DNA of 64,000 nucleotides from Adenanthera pavonina (GCA_026686845.1 JAIVEN010000011.1:22120501-22184500); one strand, 5' to 3'. Positions 9,916-23,070 are shown, numbered from the stretch's first letter. The notes: generated by a model from the sequence alone, not told the origin. Translations and numbers: made by a program.

Positions 9916-11771
9916 TGTTGAATTAAGAGTTTTGATGATTCCAAAGCAACAATCAAGAGCTTGGATTGAAGATATCAAAGGAGATCAAAGTGTTTCAAGT
10001 GAAGAATTTTTGAGTAATAGCTGTTAGATCTTCTGTAGGATCTTTTGTTATGTTTTAATGAGGGTAAAAGATTTTGATTTTAAGAAAAAATGTTTTCAAA
10101 CCTTGATTTTATGTTAAATCTTGACTTATTTGAAAAACACCCACAAACAGACGAAGTTTGAGAAGTTTAAACTGAACTGTCATATGGAAATTCGAACTTT
10201 ACCTTTGGAAATTCAAATTTCGAGTTAAAACTGAATAAGTCTGAAGAGATGTCTCTCTGACAGACGAATTTTGATTCTCTAAAATTCAAATTTTCATCTA
10301 AGTCTGAAAGACGCCTTTTTGAAACAGACAAACATCGCATCTTCAAAAATTCGAATTTCAAACAAAATATAATTTGTGAAAACTAAAGAAATTCGTCTGA
10401 AAAATGTTTAAGTTCATCTGAAATCAAGAAGAAATTGAGTTTCAAAAATACTATCTGACAGACGAACTTTGGTTTTCCAACATTCGAATTTTCATACAAG
10501 TCTGAAAGAAGCTTCTTTGAAACAGACGAACTTCGAGACTTCAAAATTCGAATTTTAGACAAAACACAACTTATGAAAATGGAAGAAATTCATCTGAAAC
10601 AATGTTGAAGTTCATCTGAGATCAAGAATAATTTAAGTTTCAAAACTGCTTCTGACAGACGAACTCTGAACATTAAAATTCGAATTTCAGAAGCTAAGGT
10701 TGTGAGTCTGTTGGAATGAAATGTTGACTACGAATGACAGAGTTTTGTAATTTCGAATGTTGAAGTTAGTCTGAAAAGATTCTCTCTGACAAACGAACTT
10801 CATTCTTTCAACATTCGAATTTCGAAGAAAGTAAACTACTGTGCCTCCTTGAACGTACTGGGAACAGACGAATTTTGGGCTTCCAAAATTCGAATTTCGA
10901 GGGCACTGTAGAAAATTGAAAACACTGTTCATGCTTAACAGAAAAACTTTCTTCTTGAAAATTCGTATGTCACAACGTGAAAACATTTTACAAGTTTCAA
11001 AATTCGAATTTCACTTCATGAACAGACGAACTTCGTTATTTTACTTTGGAAGCTTTAACCTTCGGTTCCTTCGAAATTCGTCTGTTGACCAACCAAAATT
11101 CGAATTTTAGTATGTCAGAAGCATTAAATGCGGTTGGTTAATGGATAGTTTTTCAGGATAACTGTTGGATAACTTCCCCAACGGATAGATTTTGTTTCTA
11201 ACGAATAGTTGGAACCTAAATCTATAAATACAACATCATTTGAAGTTATGGGTAATGAATCAAACTTGTATATACTGAATTTCTGCTAAATCATCCTCTC
11301 AAAAGCTTTTACCCTCTAGCTTCAATATCTGTACTTTAACCTTCAAATCTACTCTATTCAAGAGAGTTATATCTTTGTAAACAATCTACTCTTTATCTGA
11401 AAGATAGATTTACTTGTGAGGGGAAATCACAAGGGGATTGGGAAGCACATTGTAGAAGTGCTTAGAGAGATTGAGAAAGCTCCAGAAAACAGAGCATACT
11501 CGTTGTACTGAGGCATTAGCAAGAAGCCCGTTGAATTCTTGCTGTATAGTTGAAAAATCTCAAGAGGTGTCTTGAGGACTGGACGTAGGTCAAGAGGATA
11601 GACCGAACCAGGATAAATTACTGAGTGTTCTTCTCTCTATTATTACTTTTCAGTTTACTCTGTTTTCACATTGCTTTATTACACTTTACTTTCTTCACCC
11701 ATTTGACTTTGTGCAGAAAAATATCAATCTTCCCAATTCACCCCCCTCTTGGGAAGTCAGCCTTGCTTACA
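9916..11771 (+). repeat. 3' LTR of copy A
   Basis: This is a 1856-bp LTR starting TGTTGAATTAAG and ending GCTTACA. It has a TATA box at 11222-11230, TTGACC at 11085-11090 and the AACGG cluster. The activator-like site is mutated here to TAACTGTTGGA. It is followed directly by 147 bp of a different (B-type) LTR end. Confidence 0.93.
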
Positions 11772-11918
11772 TTCTTCCCTTTACTACTTCTTCTACAGCT
11801 ATTTGTTTATACTCTGTTTTAACTTCATATATTGCTTTCTTCACCTTCTTGATATTTTGCAGAAAATTTTTTAATCTTCCCAATTCACCCCCCTCTTGGG
11901 AAGCCAGCTAATCTAACA
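11772..11918 (+). repeat. Distal end of the 5' LTR of copy B
   Basis: It matches 21907-22054 of B's own 3' LTR, from TTCTTCCCTTTAC through the CTTCCCAA / TTGGGAAG hairpin to CTAATCTAACA. Its first five bases, TTCTT, are the expected right-hand target duplication of copy A. Confidence 0.9.
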
Positions 11919-11920
11919 AG

Positions 11921-11931
11921 TGGTATCAGAG
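11921..11931 (+). other. Primer binding site of copy B (tRNA-iMet)
   Basis: TGGTATCAGAG follows the LTR end after two bases. The next base has changed compared with A and C (ACCGG instead of CCCGG). Confidence 0.85.
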
Positions 11932-11973
11932 ACCGGATTTCCAATCAAAGGATCTCACAGTCCGGGAATTAAA

Positions 11974-13773
11974 ATGGCTGGTTTTGGAGAAAGCATATTA
12001 CCAGAAGGGAATAACACAAATAGACCACCTGGCTTCAGTGGAGAACACTATGGGTACTGGAAGATGAGGATGCAAATCTATCTCCAGTCAATTGATCTGG
12101 ACATTTGGTCAGTCATTCAGAAGGGAGATTTTGTCCCAATGGCTTTGGAAGATGATGGAAAATACAGAGAGAAACCAGAAGTTGAATGGAATGAGGAAGA
12201 CAGAAGAAGAGTCCTGCTGAATTTCAAGGCAAAACATTGTTTGGTCAGTGCTTTGAATCAGGATGAATTCTATAGAGTCTCCCAATGCTCCACTGCCAAG
12301 GAAATGTGGGACACCCTGCAAATTGCTCATAAAGGAACAACTGGAGTCAGAGAAAACAAACTCAATACATGCATAGGAGAATATGAAAGCTTCAAAATGG
12401 CTGAAGGAGAAAGTGTAAAAGAGCTACAGAAAAGATTCACCCTCATTGTGAATCAACTAAAGAGCCTGGGAAAGGAATACACTCAAACAGAGAAAGTCAG
12501 AAAGATACTCAGAGCTCTCCCTCTGGAATGGCAACCCAAAGTAACAGCAATAGAGGAAGCCAGAGGAGAATCAATGGCCTCTGTCACAGCTCTCTTTGGC
12601 AGCCTTGAGAAGTATGATGGAAAACTAAAAGCTCTCAAGGAAGCTGGAAATGACAGAAAGAAGAAAGGCATTGCTCTCAAAGTTGCTGAAGAAAAGGAAG
12701 AAGAATCTGACGATGGAGATGAGCTAGATGAAAAAACTCTGGCTATGATGGTCAGAAAATTTGGAAGATTCTACAGCAAGAAAAGAAACAAGAAAATCTT
12801 CAATAAAGAAGCTGCTGGAGATAGCAAGAGAGAAGCAAAAGAGCCTGTGACTTGCTGTGAGTGCAAAAAGCAAGGACATATCAAATGAGATTGTCCATAA
12901 TTCCTCAAAAAGTAAGAGAAAGAAAAGAAAGCTGCAGACAAAGGCAAGAAGAAGAGAGCTTACATCTCATCAATATGGGGCAACAGCTCAGATGAGGAAG
13001 AAGATGATGAAGACGAAATTGCCAACATCTGTCTGATGGCACTTGCCTCTGAAGAAGCTGAAATCCCATGCAGCAGTGATCAAGAAGATGAGGTATATGA
13101 ATCTGAACCTTCCTATTCTGAATTACTTGATGCATTTCATGAGTTGCATGATGAGTTTGTTAAAATTGCTAAAGAATTGAAGTAGGCTAAGAAAAAGATT
13201 AACAAACTAGAATCTCAACACAACATTTCTGAAACTGCTTCTCTACCTATTACTGCATTTGTTTGTTGTAAATCATACATTGAACTAAAGCAAACCAATG
13301 ATTATTTAGTGAAAAGTATGTCTAGGCTAACTAAAGGTAAAGATATGTTGTTTCCTTTAATGGGAAGTCAAAGAATTTCACAGGGAAAAGCTAGACTTGG
13401 CTATGATCCTTGTGCTGTAAAAGAAAAGCTTAGGAAGAAAAATCAGAATGTATACATGAGACATTTTGTGCATGCTGACAGCAATAGAAAGAAAGATCAC
13501 ACATCACATCACATCGAATCATATAATCAACCAAGGCATGCAAAACAAAAATATTATCTGCATTGTTTTCTTCCTGCCTCTCAATCTAGCAGTCCCTTTA
13601 CCACCTGTCACTTCTGTAACAAAAAGGGGCATATTTCTAGCTCTTGTGCTTTAAAGAGAAATGGACTTGACAGAACGGTTAAATGGGTTTCCAAAGGTAC
13701 ATTTGTATCTAGGGAAAAGACTACTGACAGAAAAGGACCCAAGTAGATTTGGGTACCTAAGAAGAAAACTTGA
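11974..13773 (+). pseudogene. gag: Sirevirus gag, copy B, with five premature stops
   Basis: It keeps exactly the 1800-nt length of A and C, from ATG at 11974 to TGA at 13771-13773, so no net indel has accumulated. Stops are TGA at 12886 (Trp within the first CCHC knuckle), TAA at 12898 (Gln), TAA at 12913 (Gln), TAG at 13183 (Leu) and TAG at 13744. The first 304 codons are open. The second CCHC knuckle (CHFCNKKGHISSSC) is intact near 13606. Confidence 0.9.
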
Positions 13774-13787
13774 ACTTTGTTTTGTAG

Positions 13788-16700
13788 GTCTGTCTCAAAG
13801 CTAGAAAGAACAATAAATGGTACATGGACAGTGCCTACTCAAGTCACATGACCGGTGACAAGGAGAAGTTCATCACCCTTAGAGACAAGAAAGGAGGAAA
13901 AGTAACTTTTGGAGGTGATCAGTATGACAGAATAGTTGGCATTGGCATTGTGGGCAAGAATCCTGAAACATCCATTGCAGAGGTGCTTGTTTGTGATAGG
14001 CCTCAACCACAATCTGCTGAGTGTGAGCCAAACATGTGACAAAGGAAATTGGGTACTATTTGACTCAAAATTCTGCCTAGTCATCAGAAAAAGCGATCAC
14101 AAAGTAATCCTCAAAGCTCAAAGGGATGGTAACTGCTATACTATTGACCTTGATGAACTTCCTCCCTTAGATTCTGTTTGCTTAATTAGTCAGGACAATG
14201 ATAGCTGGCTATGGCATAGAAGATTAGCTCATGTTAACATGAATCAGCTTTCAAAACTGGTTAAAAACGAGCTAGTCACTGGCCTGCCAAAAATCACTTT
14301 TGAAAAGGACAAAGAATGTGATGCATGCCTAAGAGGAAAACAAACTAAGTCTTCTTTTAAACTCAAAAATGTAGTCACCACAACTAGACCACTATAACTA
14401 CTGCATATGGACTCAATTGGTCCATCTAGGGTAAAAAGCATTGGTGGAAATCTGTATGTGCTTGTCATTGTAGATAATTATTCTAGATTTACATGGATAT
14501 TGTTTCTTTCCTCTAAAAGTGATACCTTTGATGCATTTCTAACCTTAGCCAAGAAAGTACAAAATGAGAAAGGTATTTCCATTGTGTCTATCAGGTCAGA
14601 TCATGGAGGAGAATTTGAGAACTCATACTTTCTGGAGTATTGCAATGAGCATGGAATTGACCACAACTTCTCAGCCCCAAGAACTCCACAACAGAATGGA
14701 GTAGTAGAAAGGAAAAACAGAACAATTGGGGAGATGGCTAGAGCTATGCTGAATGAAAAGGAACTTTCTCAAGTATTTTGGGCTGATGCAGTGAATACAG
14801 CTAGCTACATCATAAATAAAGCCTACATCAGACCAATCCTTGGGAAGACTCCTTATGAGCTGTACAAGGGAAGAAAGCCAAATCTGTCACATATCTATGT
14901 GTTCGGCTGCAAATGCTTCATTCACAACAATGGAAAGGAGAATCTGGGTAAGTTTAATGCCAAATCTGATGAAGGTATATTTTTGGGTTATTCTAGTAGA
15001 AGTAAGACATACAGAGTTTTTAATAAAAAGTCTATATTAGTAGAAAAATCTGTGCATGTAGTATTTATTGAAAATGAAACTGCTTCTAAACATGTTACTG
15101 ATGAGGATGATCTTGTTTCAAACTTTAAAAAGTTAGAAATCTCTGACGAAGGTATAATTGAACCTCCAAAAATATCTGAATCTATTAATATAGAGGAAGA
15201 TATTCCGGAGAGAAATTTTGAAGAAGAAAATAATGAAGTAATATCTCAAGAACTCCCTAGAGCTTGGAGATATCAAAGGAATCATCCTGTTGATCATGTG
15301 ATAGGGAATGTTCAAGAGAGAGTTAGAACCAGAAAATAGTTATGGGATCAAATGATTAATTGTGCTTTCATCTCACAAATTGAACCTAAATGTACTGAGG
15401 AAGCCTTAACTGATGAGTACTGGATTCTAGCTATGTAGGATGAATTAAATCAGTTTGAAAGAAATCAAGTCTGAGATTTAGTGCCTAGACCCAAAAATCA
15501 TCCTGTCATAGGTACCAAATGGGTTTTTAGAAATAAACTTGATGAATCAGGATCAATCATCAGAAACAAAGCTAGACTGGTTGCTAAAGGATATAATCAA
15601 GAAGAAGGCATTGATTTTGAGGAAACCTTTGCTCCAGTAGCTAGATTAGAAGCAATTAGAATTCTATTAGCATATGCATGCATGAAAAATATTTTGTTAT
15701 ATCAAATGGATGTGAAGAGTGCTTTTCTAAATGGATATATCATGGAAGAGGTTTATGTAGATCAACCTCTAGGTTTTGAGGATTCTACAAAACCAAACCA
15801 TGTGTATAAATTGAAGAAAGCCATTTACGGTTTGAAGCAAGCCCCTAGAGCATGGTATGAAAGATTGAGTAATTTTCTAACTGAAAAGGGGTTCAACAGA
15901 GGAAAAGTAGATACAACTTTATTTACTAAGAAAGAAAATAAAGATTTACTTATTGTTCAAATTTATGTTGATGATATTATATTTGGTGCTACTAATGAAT
16001 CTCTTTGCAAGAATTTTTCTAAGTTAATGTAGGGGGAGTTTGAGATATCCATGATGGGTGAACTCAACTTCTTCCTTGGATTGCAAATTAGACAGTGTGA
16101 TGATGGTATCTTCCTCAACCAATCCAAGTATCTGAAGGAATTGCTAAAGAAGTGTGGAATGGAAAATGCCAAGCCAATGGGAACACCTATGGCTACTACA
16201 ACCAAACTGGATATGGATGAAGAAGGGAAATTATTTGACATAACCCAGCATAGAAGAATGATTGGATCCCTACTGTACCTAACTGCCAGCAAACCTGACA
16301 TTATGTTTAGTGTCTGTATGTGTGCAAGGTTCCAGTGATGTCCCAAGGAAACCCATGCAACTGCTGTGAAGCGTATCTTCAGATATCTTATTAGAACTTC
16401 ACAGATGGGTCTTTGGTATCCAAAGGGCAATGGAGAAGATCTTAAAGGATACATTGATGCTGACTTTGCAGGATCCAAAACTGACAGAAAAAGCGCAAGT
16501 GGAACATGTCAGTTTCTTGGAGGATCCTTGGTTTCATGGTTTAGCAAGAAGCAAAACAGTGTGGTCTTATCCATAGCAGAGGCTGAGTATGTTGCAGCTG
16601 GAAGCTGTTGTGCCCAAATCATCTGGATGAAATAGTAGCTTGAAGATCTTGAGGTTGAAATAAAGGAAATACCAATCATGTGTGACAATCAAAGTGCCAT

Positions 16701-16914
16701 TAACATCACAAAGAATCTTGTCATGCATTCAAGGACAAAACATATTGAAATCAGGCACCACTTCATAAGGGATCATGTTTTGAAAGGAGAAATCAGACTA
16801 GAGTACATCCCAACTGAAGATCAAGTAGCTGATATACTGACAAAGCCTCTATCAGAAGATAGACATTGCAAAATAAGAAGAGAATTGTGTATGGTAAATC
16901 CTAATGAACTGTAA
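13788..16914 (+). pseudogene. pol: Sirevirus pol, copy B, with a frameshift and at least eight stops
   Basis: Protease (MDSAYSSHMTG, the usual Cys replaced by Tyr), integrase, RT (YVDD near 15965) and RNase H are all recognisable. An extra base near 13987 shifts the frame. Stops follow at 14395, 15337, 15436, 15472, 16030, 16336, 16633 and 16636, mostly at positions where C has Gln or Trp. A TAG at 13785 also blocks the start of the pol frame. Confidence 0.9.
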
Positions 16915-17913
16915 GTAAATCCATGTGTAATTCTGTTTTTAAATTTTCCAACATTGAATTAATTCTAACTTTAGCATCGGAGTATATTTAATTCAAGTTG
17001 CAGGTGCTCCTCATAAGATTCAATGGCAACAAATCTGAAAAATGGAGCACACCAGAATGGAACAATCAAAAAGTGAAGAAAATGGCAGCAATTTTGAGTT
17101 TCTGAATCCATTCTGTAAGTTTTTAAAGTTGAAATTCGTATATTAGTTGTATGTCATACGAATTTCCTTGAAAAATTAAGTTTCTTAGGAAGTCAGCATG
17201 GTCAACATTCGAATTTGGATGACCAACAGACGAACTTCAGCCTGTTATAAGTTGGAACAGTTCTCCGTGATGCCTCAAAATTCGTCTGTTGGATCTTCAA
17301 AGTTTGAATTTTCAAGAACAAAAATTTGAAAGTTGTGTTTGTCCAACATGATGATTATACTAATGTTTATCTCTTAACATACGAATGTTGGAAAACTTTT
17401 ACAAAGTAGAGAAATTCAAATTTCTGACTTAAAATTCATCTGTTGAAACATGCTCCTCAATGTTGAATCCTTGAAAGATGAAGTTTCATATGCATAATTC
17501 GTCTGTTGTTTGGAAATTTGATTGTTGTTTGATGTTTACACTTCAACATTTGAACTTTGTTGGAACAAAATTCGTCTGTTCATCTTGTGTTGCTTGAACC
17601 AAGCCTCTGTCAGACGAACTTTCAGAAGAAAATTCATCTGTTAGTAAGCTTTGCTAAACGGTTTAACTCTTAACTGCTCGAAGTTCAAATTTTGACCCCT
17701 CAAAATTTGTCTGTTAGGCGGTTACTTACGTTAAAACTAACAGTTTTTCACTGAACAGACGCAACCCTACTCTTTTCCTCTCTGGGTCTGTTCAAATCCT
17801 CTCTTCAATGTTCTAAAATTCTGATCGAAAATCTTCATCTCCCACCGTTTTAACTGATTTTTGCACCCTATAAACCCAATCTCGGCTTCATTCTGAATCA
17901 TTCATCCACAAAA
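16915..17913 (+). other. Pol-ORF3 spacer of copy B
   Basis: It is equivalent to 6423-7418. GTAAGT at 16911-16916 and TTGCAG ending at 17003 again enclose 93 nt, and a second GTAAGT lies at 17115-17120. The spacer carries ATTCGAATT and CAGACGAAC motifs from about 17200 on. No gene is seen in it. Confidence 0.6.
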
Positions 17914-20089
17914 ATGGCAAGAGTAAAGAATCCTGAAGCTGGCAAAGGAGAGTCTCACCCCAAGAGATCGGTCAAATCACAATATGCTTCCAAGGAAGGA
18001 GAAAAACCGAAGAGAAAGGCCGAATCCAGCAAGGGAACTCCTTCCAAACGCCAGAAAACTACACCAAAGGGAGAATCAAAGAAAGTTGGACCCTCTTCCT
18101 TGAAGATAGCAGAACCTTCAGTCCATGTTCCTGCTGCTGCTGAGAATATTGCTTCCACTTCCTCCTCAAGTACTGAATCTGGAGAATATCAACTTACTAC
18201 ACTGCCATTATGGAGCACTCCACAAATTTAGGAAGAATATTCGACCAAGTTTGAAAACAAAAAGGTAATCAAGCCATATTGTGTGAACTTGGAGGATTTC
18301 TTGGTCTCTAACAGTTTTGATGCTGAGATATGGCTACTAAGATATAAGAATCTGTTAGAGATACTGGAGAGGTATGATGATAAAGTGATAAAGACATGGT
18401 ATGCCTCCTTGAAATACAACAGCAAGAAGAAGAAGTGGGAGGTGAATCTGAGATCAAGGACCATCTGGCTCTCAGATGAGACTTTTAATGAAGTGTTGGA
18501 GATCCCAGGGCAAGATGGCCTTAAGATTGACATCACTGCCTCTGGTTATATGGATGAGGTAGATACTGCTGATGAAGAAGGTGGCCCCTTTCTGAACTAC
18601 AAGGAGAGCATAATTCTGAGCACATTGTTCAGAAGAAAGGAAATTTGGCCAACCATAAACTTGTTGAAGCCCACAGACCTCAGTGCCCAAGTAAGGATCC
18701 TACACTACATAGTGTCTAGGATCATATTCAACAAAGGAGGCAGCTTCAATCTGATAACAAGGGCAGAGGCACATGTCATAGCAGCAATCATGCGTGGAAA
18801 GCTGATTAACTTGGGACATATCATACTCCAACGCATGATCAAGGCAAGGGATTAGAGGAAGGACTCCACACTCCCCTATACAGCTATCATTTCCAAAATT
18901 CTGCAATATGCTAGAATTCATCATCTTGAGAAAGGGAAAGGGAAACCCACTGAGATCTTCAAGGAGGAAGAACTTCAAAGAATGAGAATCGAAAGAAGTG
19001 AAGGAAGATAGATTGGGAAGGGAGCAGGAAAATCTGAAGATCTTTTCTTTGTTGAAGGTGCCTCCCAACAGCAAGAAGGTACTTCTGAGGCTTCTGCCAG
19101 ACCTACTCCTCAGCCCTCTCTACCTATCCCATCTCCATCCAAGTCTACTCACATTCCATCCACTCCCTCCTCTCGTGCCAAGCCAACCAAGATCACTGAG
19201 TTGTATGACAGCCTGTCTACACTCATTCTTAGTATCAGGGATGAGCAAAATGCCAAATTTGCTCATCTGCAAGATCAGATTCATCAGTTGGCAAAGAACA
19301 TGAAAGTGGTTGCTGATGCCTATGAAGAAATTCGGAGTGCAATTCCTACCACATCAACTCCACCTCAGCCAGGGTTCTCTGTGCCTGTGCAATCTCCAAC
19401 TCCTGAGCCTCCAAGCCCCTTCGAGATAGCTTCTTCTGATCATGATGATATAGATGGTGCTGAGCCTATTGGTGCAATGAGGACACCTAGTCCTAGTCTA
19501 CCCTTGGACTATGGATTAGAAGAAGAAGGACCTTAGGAAACAGGCCCTCATGAGCCTACTCAAGAAGACGCTCAAGATTCAATTCTTTCCACTCAAGAAT
19601 CTGAGCAAGTTGAAAGACTAGTGGCAGCCATTTCCACTTCATCAACGCTGGAGGGTGCCAGCAATGAAGAGAGAAGCATTATGCATGTTTTTGATTTTGA
19701 AGCTATTGCTCACAATGCTCTCTTGCAAGCTCAGAGAAGAAGGCTTGAAGAAATGTTTCGTTCTGATAACCATGCTCTTTCATCTCTCTCTGCATATGGT
19801 CTCTCAGAAGAACAACGGGCTCAATTGGCTCTTTCCAGACAAGAGATGCAAGAATTGCTTGAGGTATTTGATGATGAGGATTCTGAGCCTTCTGAGCAGC
19901 CTCCCTCAGTTGCACCGGATTTGCCTTTTAATCCTGTGCCCCTCAGTTTCTCAGATCCCTCCTCTGTCTGATTTTGTTCACCTTCCTGATGATGCCAAAA
20001 AGGGGGAGAAGAGCAAGCAAACTGGAAAATATGTTGCTAAGCCATCTGGAAAGACTTACAAGAAGAAGACCAAGCCAAAGAAGCAGTGA
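17914..20089 (+). pseudogene. Sirevirus third ORF, copy B, with stops and a frameshift
   Basis: It begins MARVKNPEAGKGE and ends with the basic tail KKKTKPKKQ at 20089. Premature stops are at 18229, 18853, 19009 and 19534, each TAG at a Gln or Trp codon of the other copies. A deletion near 19945 shifts the frame for the last part. The conserved domain (18283-18855) and the coiled-coil-like stretch (about 19201-19340) are still readable. Confidence 0.8.
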
Positions 20090-20376
20090 TTAGATTTTAG
20101 GCTTAAGTTCTCTTGTTATGTCTTAGATGTTTGCTTTGATTCTTTGTGTTTTGTATTTGATTTGTGTATTTAGAAGAACTTTGCTGAAAATTTTTTCTCT
20201 GTAAAGCAACATTTGATTAAATGAAAGAACTTCTTAGTTGCAATGATTTGCTCTTTGAATCTCTTCACATGGTTTACTATATATGATATCTTTTGATATA
20301 TAATGCATATGTTGAGGGGGAGCTTGTTAAAACAAAACCAAGTACTAATCCAGTTTGTAAGTTGTTTTGTCATCAT

Positions 20377-20391
20377 AAAAAAGGGGGAGAA
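20377..20391 (+). other. Polypurine tract of copy B
   Basis: AAAAAAGGGGGAGAA lies directly before the LTR. Secondary tracts are near 19998 (within ORF3) and 20313. Confidence 0.88.
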
Positions 20392-22054
20392 TGTTGAATC
20401 AAGAAGTTTTGATGATTCCAAATCAACTCTCAAGAGCTTGGAATAAAGATATCAAAGGTGCTCAAAGAGTTCAAGTGAAGAAATCCTGGAGAAATTTGTG
20501 CAAAGTTTGTTGTAGGATGTTTAGTTTGTTTTAATTTGAGTAAAAGACTTTGATTTGATGGAAAGAAGTTTTAAAACCTTGATTCTATGTTAAATCATCG
20601 AATATTTGAAAAATACCCACCAACAGACGAAGTTTGAAAGGTTTATATTGAATTGTTATGGTGAAAATTCGAACTTTGGCTTTGGACATTCGAATTTCGA
20701 GTTAAAACTAAATAAGTCTGAAGAGATACTTCTCTGACAGACGAATTTTGGTTAGGCAAAATTTGAATTTTCATAAGTGTCTGAAAGAAGCTTTTAGCAA
20801 CAAACGAACTTTAGGTTTTGAAAATTTGAATTTCAGACAAAATGAAACTTATGTAAACTAAAGAAATTCATCTGAAATAATGTCAAAGTTCATTTGAAAC
20901 TAAGCTTAAATTGGATTTCAAAATTGCTCACTGACAGACAAACTTTGACCATGAACATTCGAATTTCAGAAGCTAAGTTTGTAAGTCTGTTAAAGTGATA
21001 TGTTGACATACGAATGACAGTATTGATAAATTCAAATTTTGAAGTTAGTTTGAAAAGAGGTCTCTCTGACAGACGAATTTTGATATTTGAAAATTTGAAT
21101 TTTGAACTATATGAACTACTGAGCCTTGTAAACCAGCTACGGACAGACGAATTTTGGGGTTCCAAAATTCAAATTTCGAAGGCACTGTAGCAAATTGAAA
21201 GTACTGTTTACACTTAACAGAGAAACTTTCCACTTGAAAATTCATATGTCACTACATAGAAACATTTTCAAAATATCAAAATTCGAATTTCACTTCATGA
21301 CAGACGAACTTCGGTCTTTCAACGTTGAAGCTGTTAACCTTCGGTATCTATGAAATTCGTCTATTGACCAACCGAAATTCGAATTTTCGTATGTCAGAAG
21401 CATTAAATGCGGTTAGTTAACAGATAGTTTTTCAAAGTAACCATTGGATAACTTCTCCAACGGATAGATTTCGTCTCTAACAGACATTTGAGACCTAAAT
21501 CTATAAATACAACATCATTTGAAGTTGTGGGTAACAATTTTAACTTTGTATATATTGAAACTCTGTCAAATCATTTACTCAAAGCTTCATACTCTCACAC
21601 TTCAATATTTGTACTTTAAACTTTCATATTCACTCTGATTAAGAGAGTTTATTCTTTGTAAACAATCTAATCTTCATCTGGAAGATAGATTTTCTTGTGA
21701 GCGGATATCACAAAGGATTGGGAAGCACTTAGTAAGAGTGCATAGAGAGATTGAGAGAAGCTCTAGAAATAGAGCATTATTTTTGTACTGTGGCATTTGC
21801 AAGAAGCCCACGGAATTCTTGTAGTAGAGTGGAAAATCTCAAGTGGTGACTTGAGGACTGGACGTAGGTCAAGTGGAGAGACCGAACCAGGATAAATTAC
21901 TGAGTCTTCTTCCCTTTACTACTTATTCTACAGCTATTTGTTTGTACTCTATTTTACCATCATATATTGCTTTCTTCACCTTCTTGATATTTTGCAGAAA
22001 ATTTTTTAATCTTCCCAATTCAGCCCCCCTCTTGGGAAGCCAGCTAATCTAACA
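20392..22054 (+). repeat. 3' LTR of copy B
   Basis: This is a 1663-bp LTR from TGTTGAATCAAG to CTAATCTAACA, clearly diverged from the A, C and D LTRs. It has a TATA box at 21501-21509 and TTGACC at 21364-21369. The activator-like site is mutated to TAACCATTGGA, a CpG-to-CpA change. Confidence 0.92.
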
Positions 22055-23070
22055 GCAACTACTCTGAAATAGAGAAGGCACAATGTGCTTACCTTCGATT
22101 GGGTAAAAAGGTTGCTGCTTGGTGGAAACGGATGGAAACTAGATGAGCTACGAATGGAGAACCTTCCATTATAACATGGAATGAAATGAGAGCAGTCTTG
22201 AGGCAAAAATACATGCCATCCAAAGCTAAGAGTGTGATTGAACATTCTAAGGAGATACAAGTGCCCATGGTTCAAGATTCATATGATTCCCAACTAGATA
22301 AAGTCAATCAAGTGGATGAACAAGTTGCTACATTGACAAATGTTGTGATAAGAGAGTTAACTACGCTTAAAGGTATGTCTAATTCTCAAATCTCTTGTAA
22401 TGATACCTCTTGTATTGAAGTAGATGATTCAGGATGTATTAGTCCTAGTAAAGTGAATCATGTTGATGATACTTCTTATGTTGGATCAATTGAATTGCAA
22501 ATTAAATCTGAATGTGTTGATCATAAGAATTCCATTAAATTGATTGAACATGATGTCTTGCTAGATCTTGAAGAGAAAATTGTGCTTGATGTTATTAGCA
22601 ATGATAGCTTTGTTGAGTCTAGTTGTGCTGTAAATGTAGTACAATTAGAAAATGATTTTCATGATGTTGAGATTAACCCTGATTGTGAGAAACTTTTATA
22701 TGAGAATCATGATTTATATGTTGCTAATGATTTGATTGAAAATTCTTTGGACAGTAGCATGCTAATTCCTAGTAGTCCTAATGATGTGATTTCATTGAAA
22801 GTTGGTTCTTATGATTACACTGATGAGATTGAGCATGTTAACATGGTGATTGGAGATTTTTATTGCGTTGATTTTAATGGGCATGTTAAAAACTGTTCTT
22901 GTGTTTCCGATAAAGCCTATAAACCATTGCCATGTATTCATTTGTGTGAAAATCATGAGAACTTGAAGAGTAAGCTAGAGTGGAAAAATGAGAGTGGTAG
23001 AAATGAGAGAAGAAAAGAGAGATGTAAGAGAGAAAGTGTTCATAAAAATAAAAGAATGCAAAAAGAGTAA
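22055..23070 (+). pseudogene. Gypsy-type gag remnant of F (ORF1)
   Basis: The 5' end is cut by copy B. The first residues (YSEIEKAQCAYLRLGKKVAAWW) match the retrotransposon gag pattern YSxxEKVxLAxLxLxGxAxxWW also seen in G. A TGA at 22144-22146 interrupts the frame, which then stays open to TAA at 23068-23070. The middle is rich in Asp, Ser, Val and Asn. The end (CENHENLKSKLE, then Lys/Arg/Glu repeats) resembles the linker that follows protease in many plant gypsy polyproteins. No zinc knuckle was found. Confidence 0.7.

Larger units (their letters stand above)
1..11771 (+). mobile_element. Sirevirus-type Ty1/copia retrotransposon copy A (5' end off window)
   Basis: This is an LTR retrotransposon with LTR, tRNA-iMet primer site, gag, pol, a third ORF, polypurine tract and LTR in that order. 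Integrase lies before RT, which is the copia order. The extra ORF after pol and the repeated AAAAAGGGGGAGA tracts are known Sirevirus traits. Window base 1 aligns with base 10342 of the 3' LTR, so about 426 bp of the 5' LTR lie to the left. The bases after its 3' LTR continue as the tail of a B-type LTR, so A appears to be inserted in the 5' LTR of element B. The coding regions carry several stops and frameshifts, so this copy is probably not autonomous. Confidence 0.93.
11772..22054 (+). mobile_element. Sirevirus copy B, strongly decayed; 5' LTR split by copy A
   Basis: B has the same organisation as A and C but many more stops. Its 5' LTR is represented in the window only by its last 147 bp. 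The rest should lie left of copy A, outside the window. The right flank (GCAAC, 22055-22059) falls in the gag of gypsy derivative F and should be repeated before B's 5' LTR. Confidence 0.88.

Noticed and set aside
11735..11918. Apparent tandem duplication of the U5 end (two CTTCCCAA...TTGGGAAG hairpins in a row)
   Set aside because: Better explained by A inserted in B's LTR: the second copy matches B's own LTR end, not A's.
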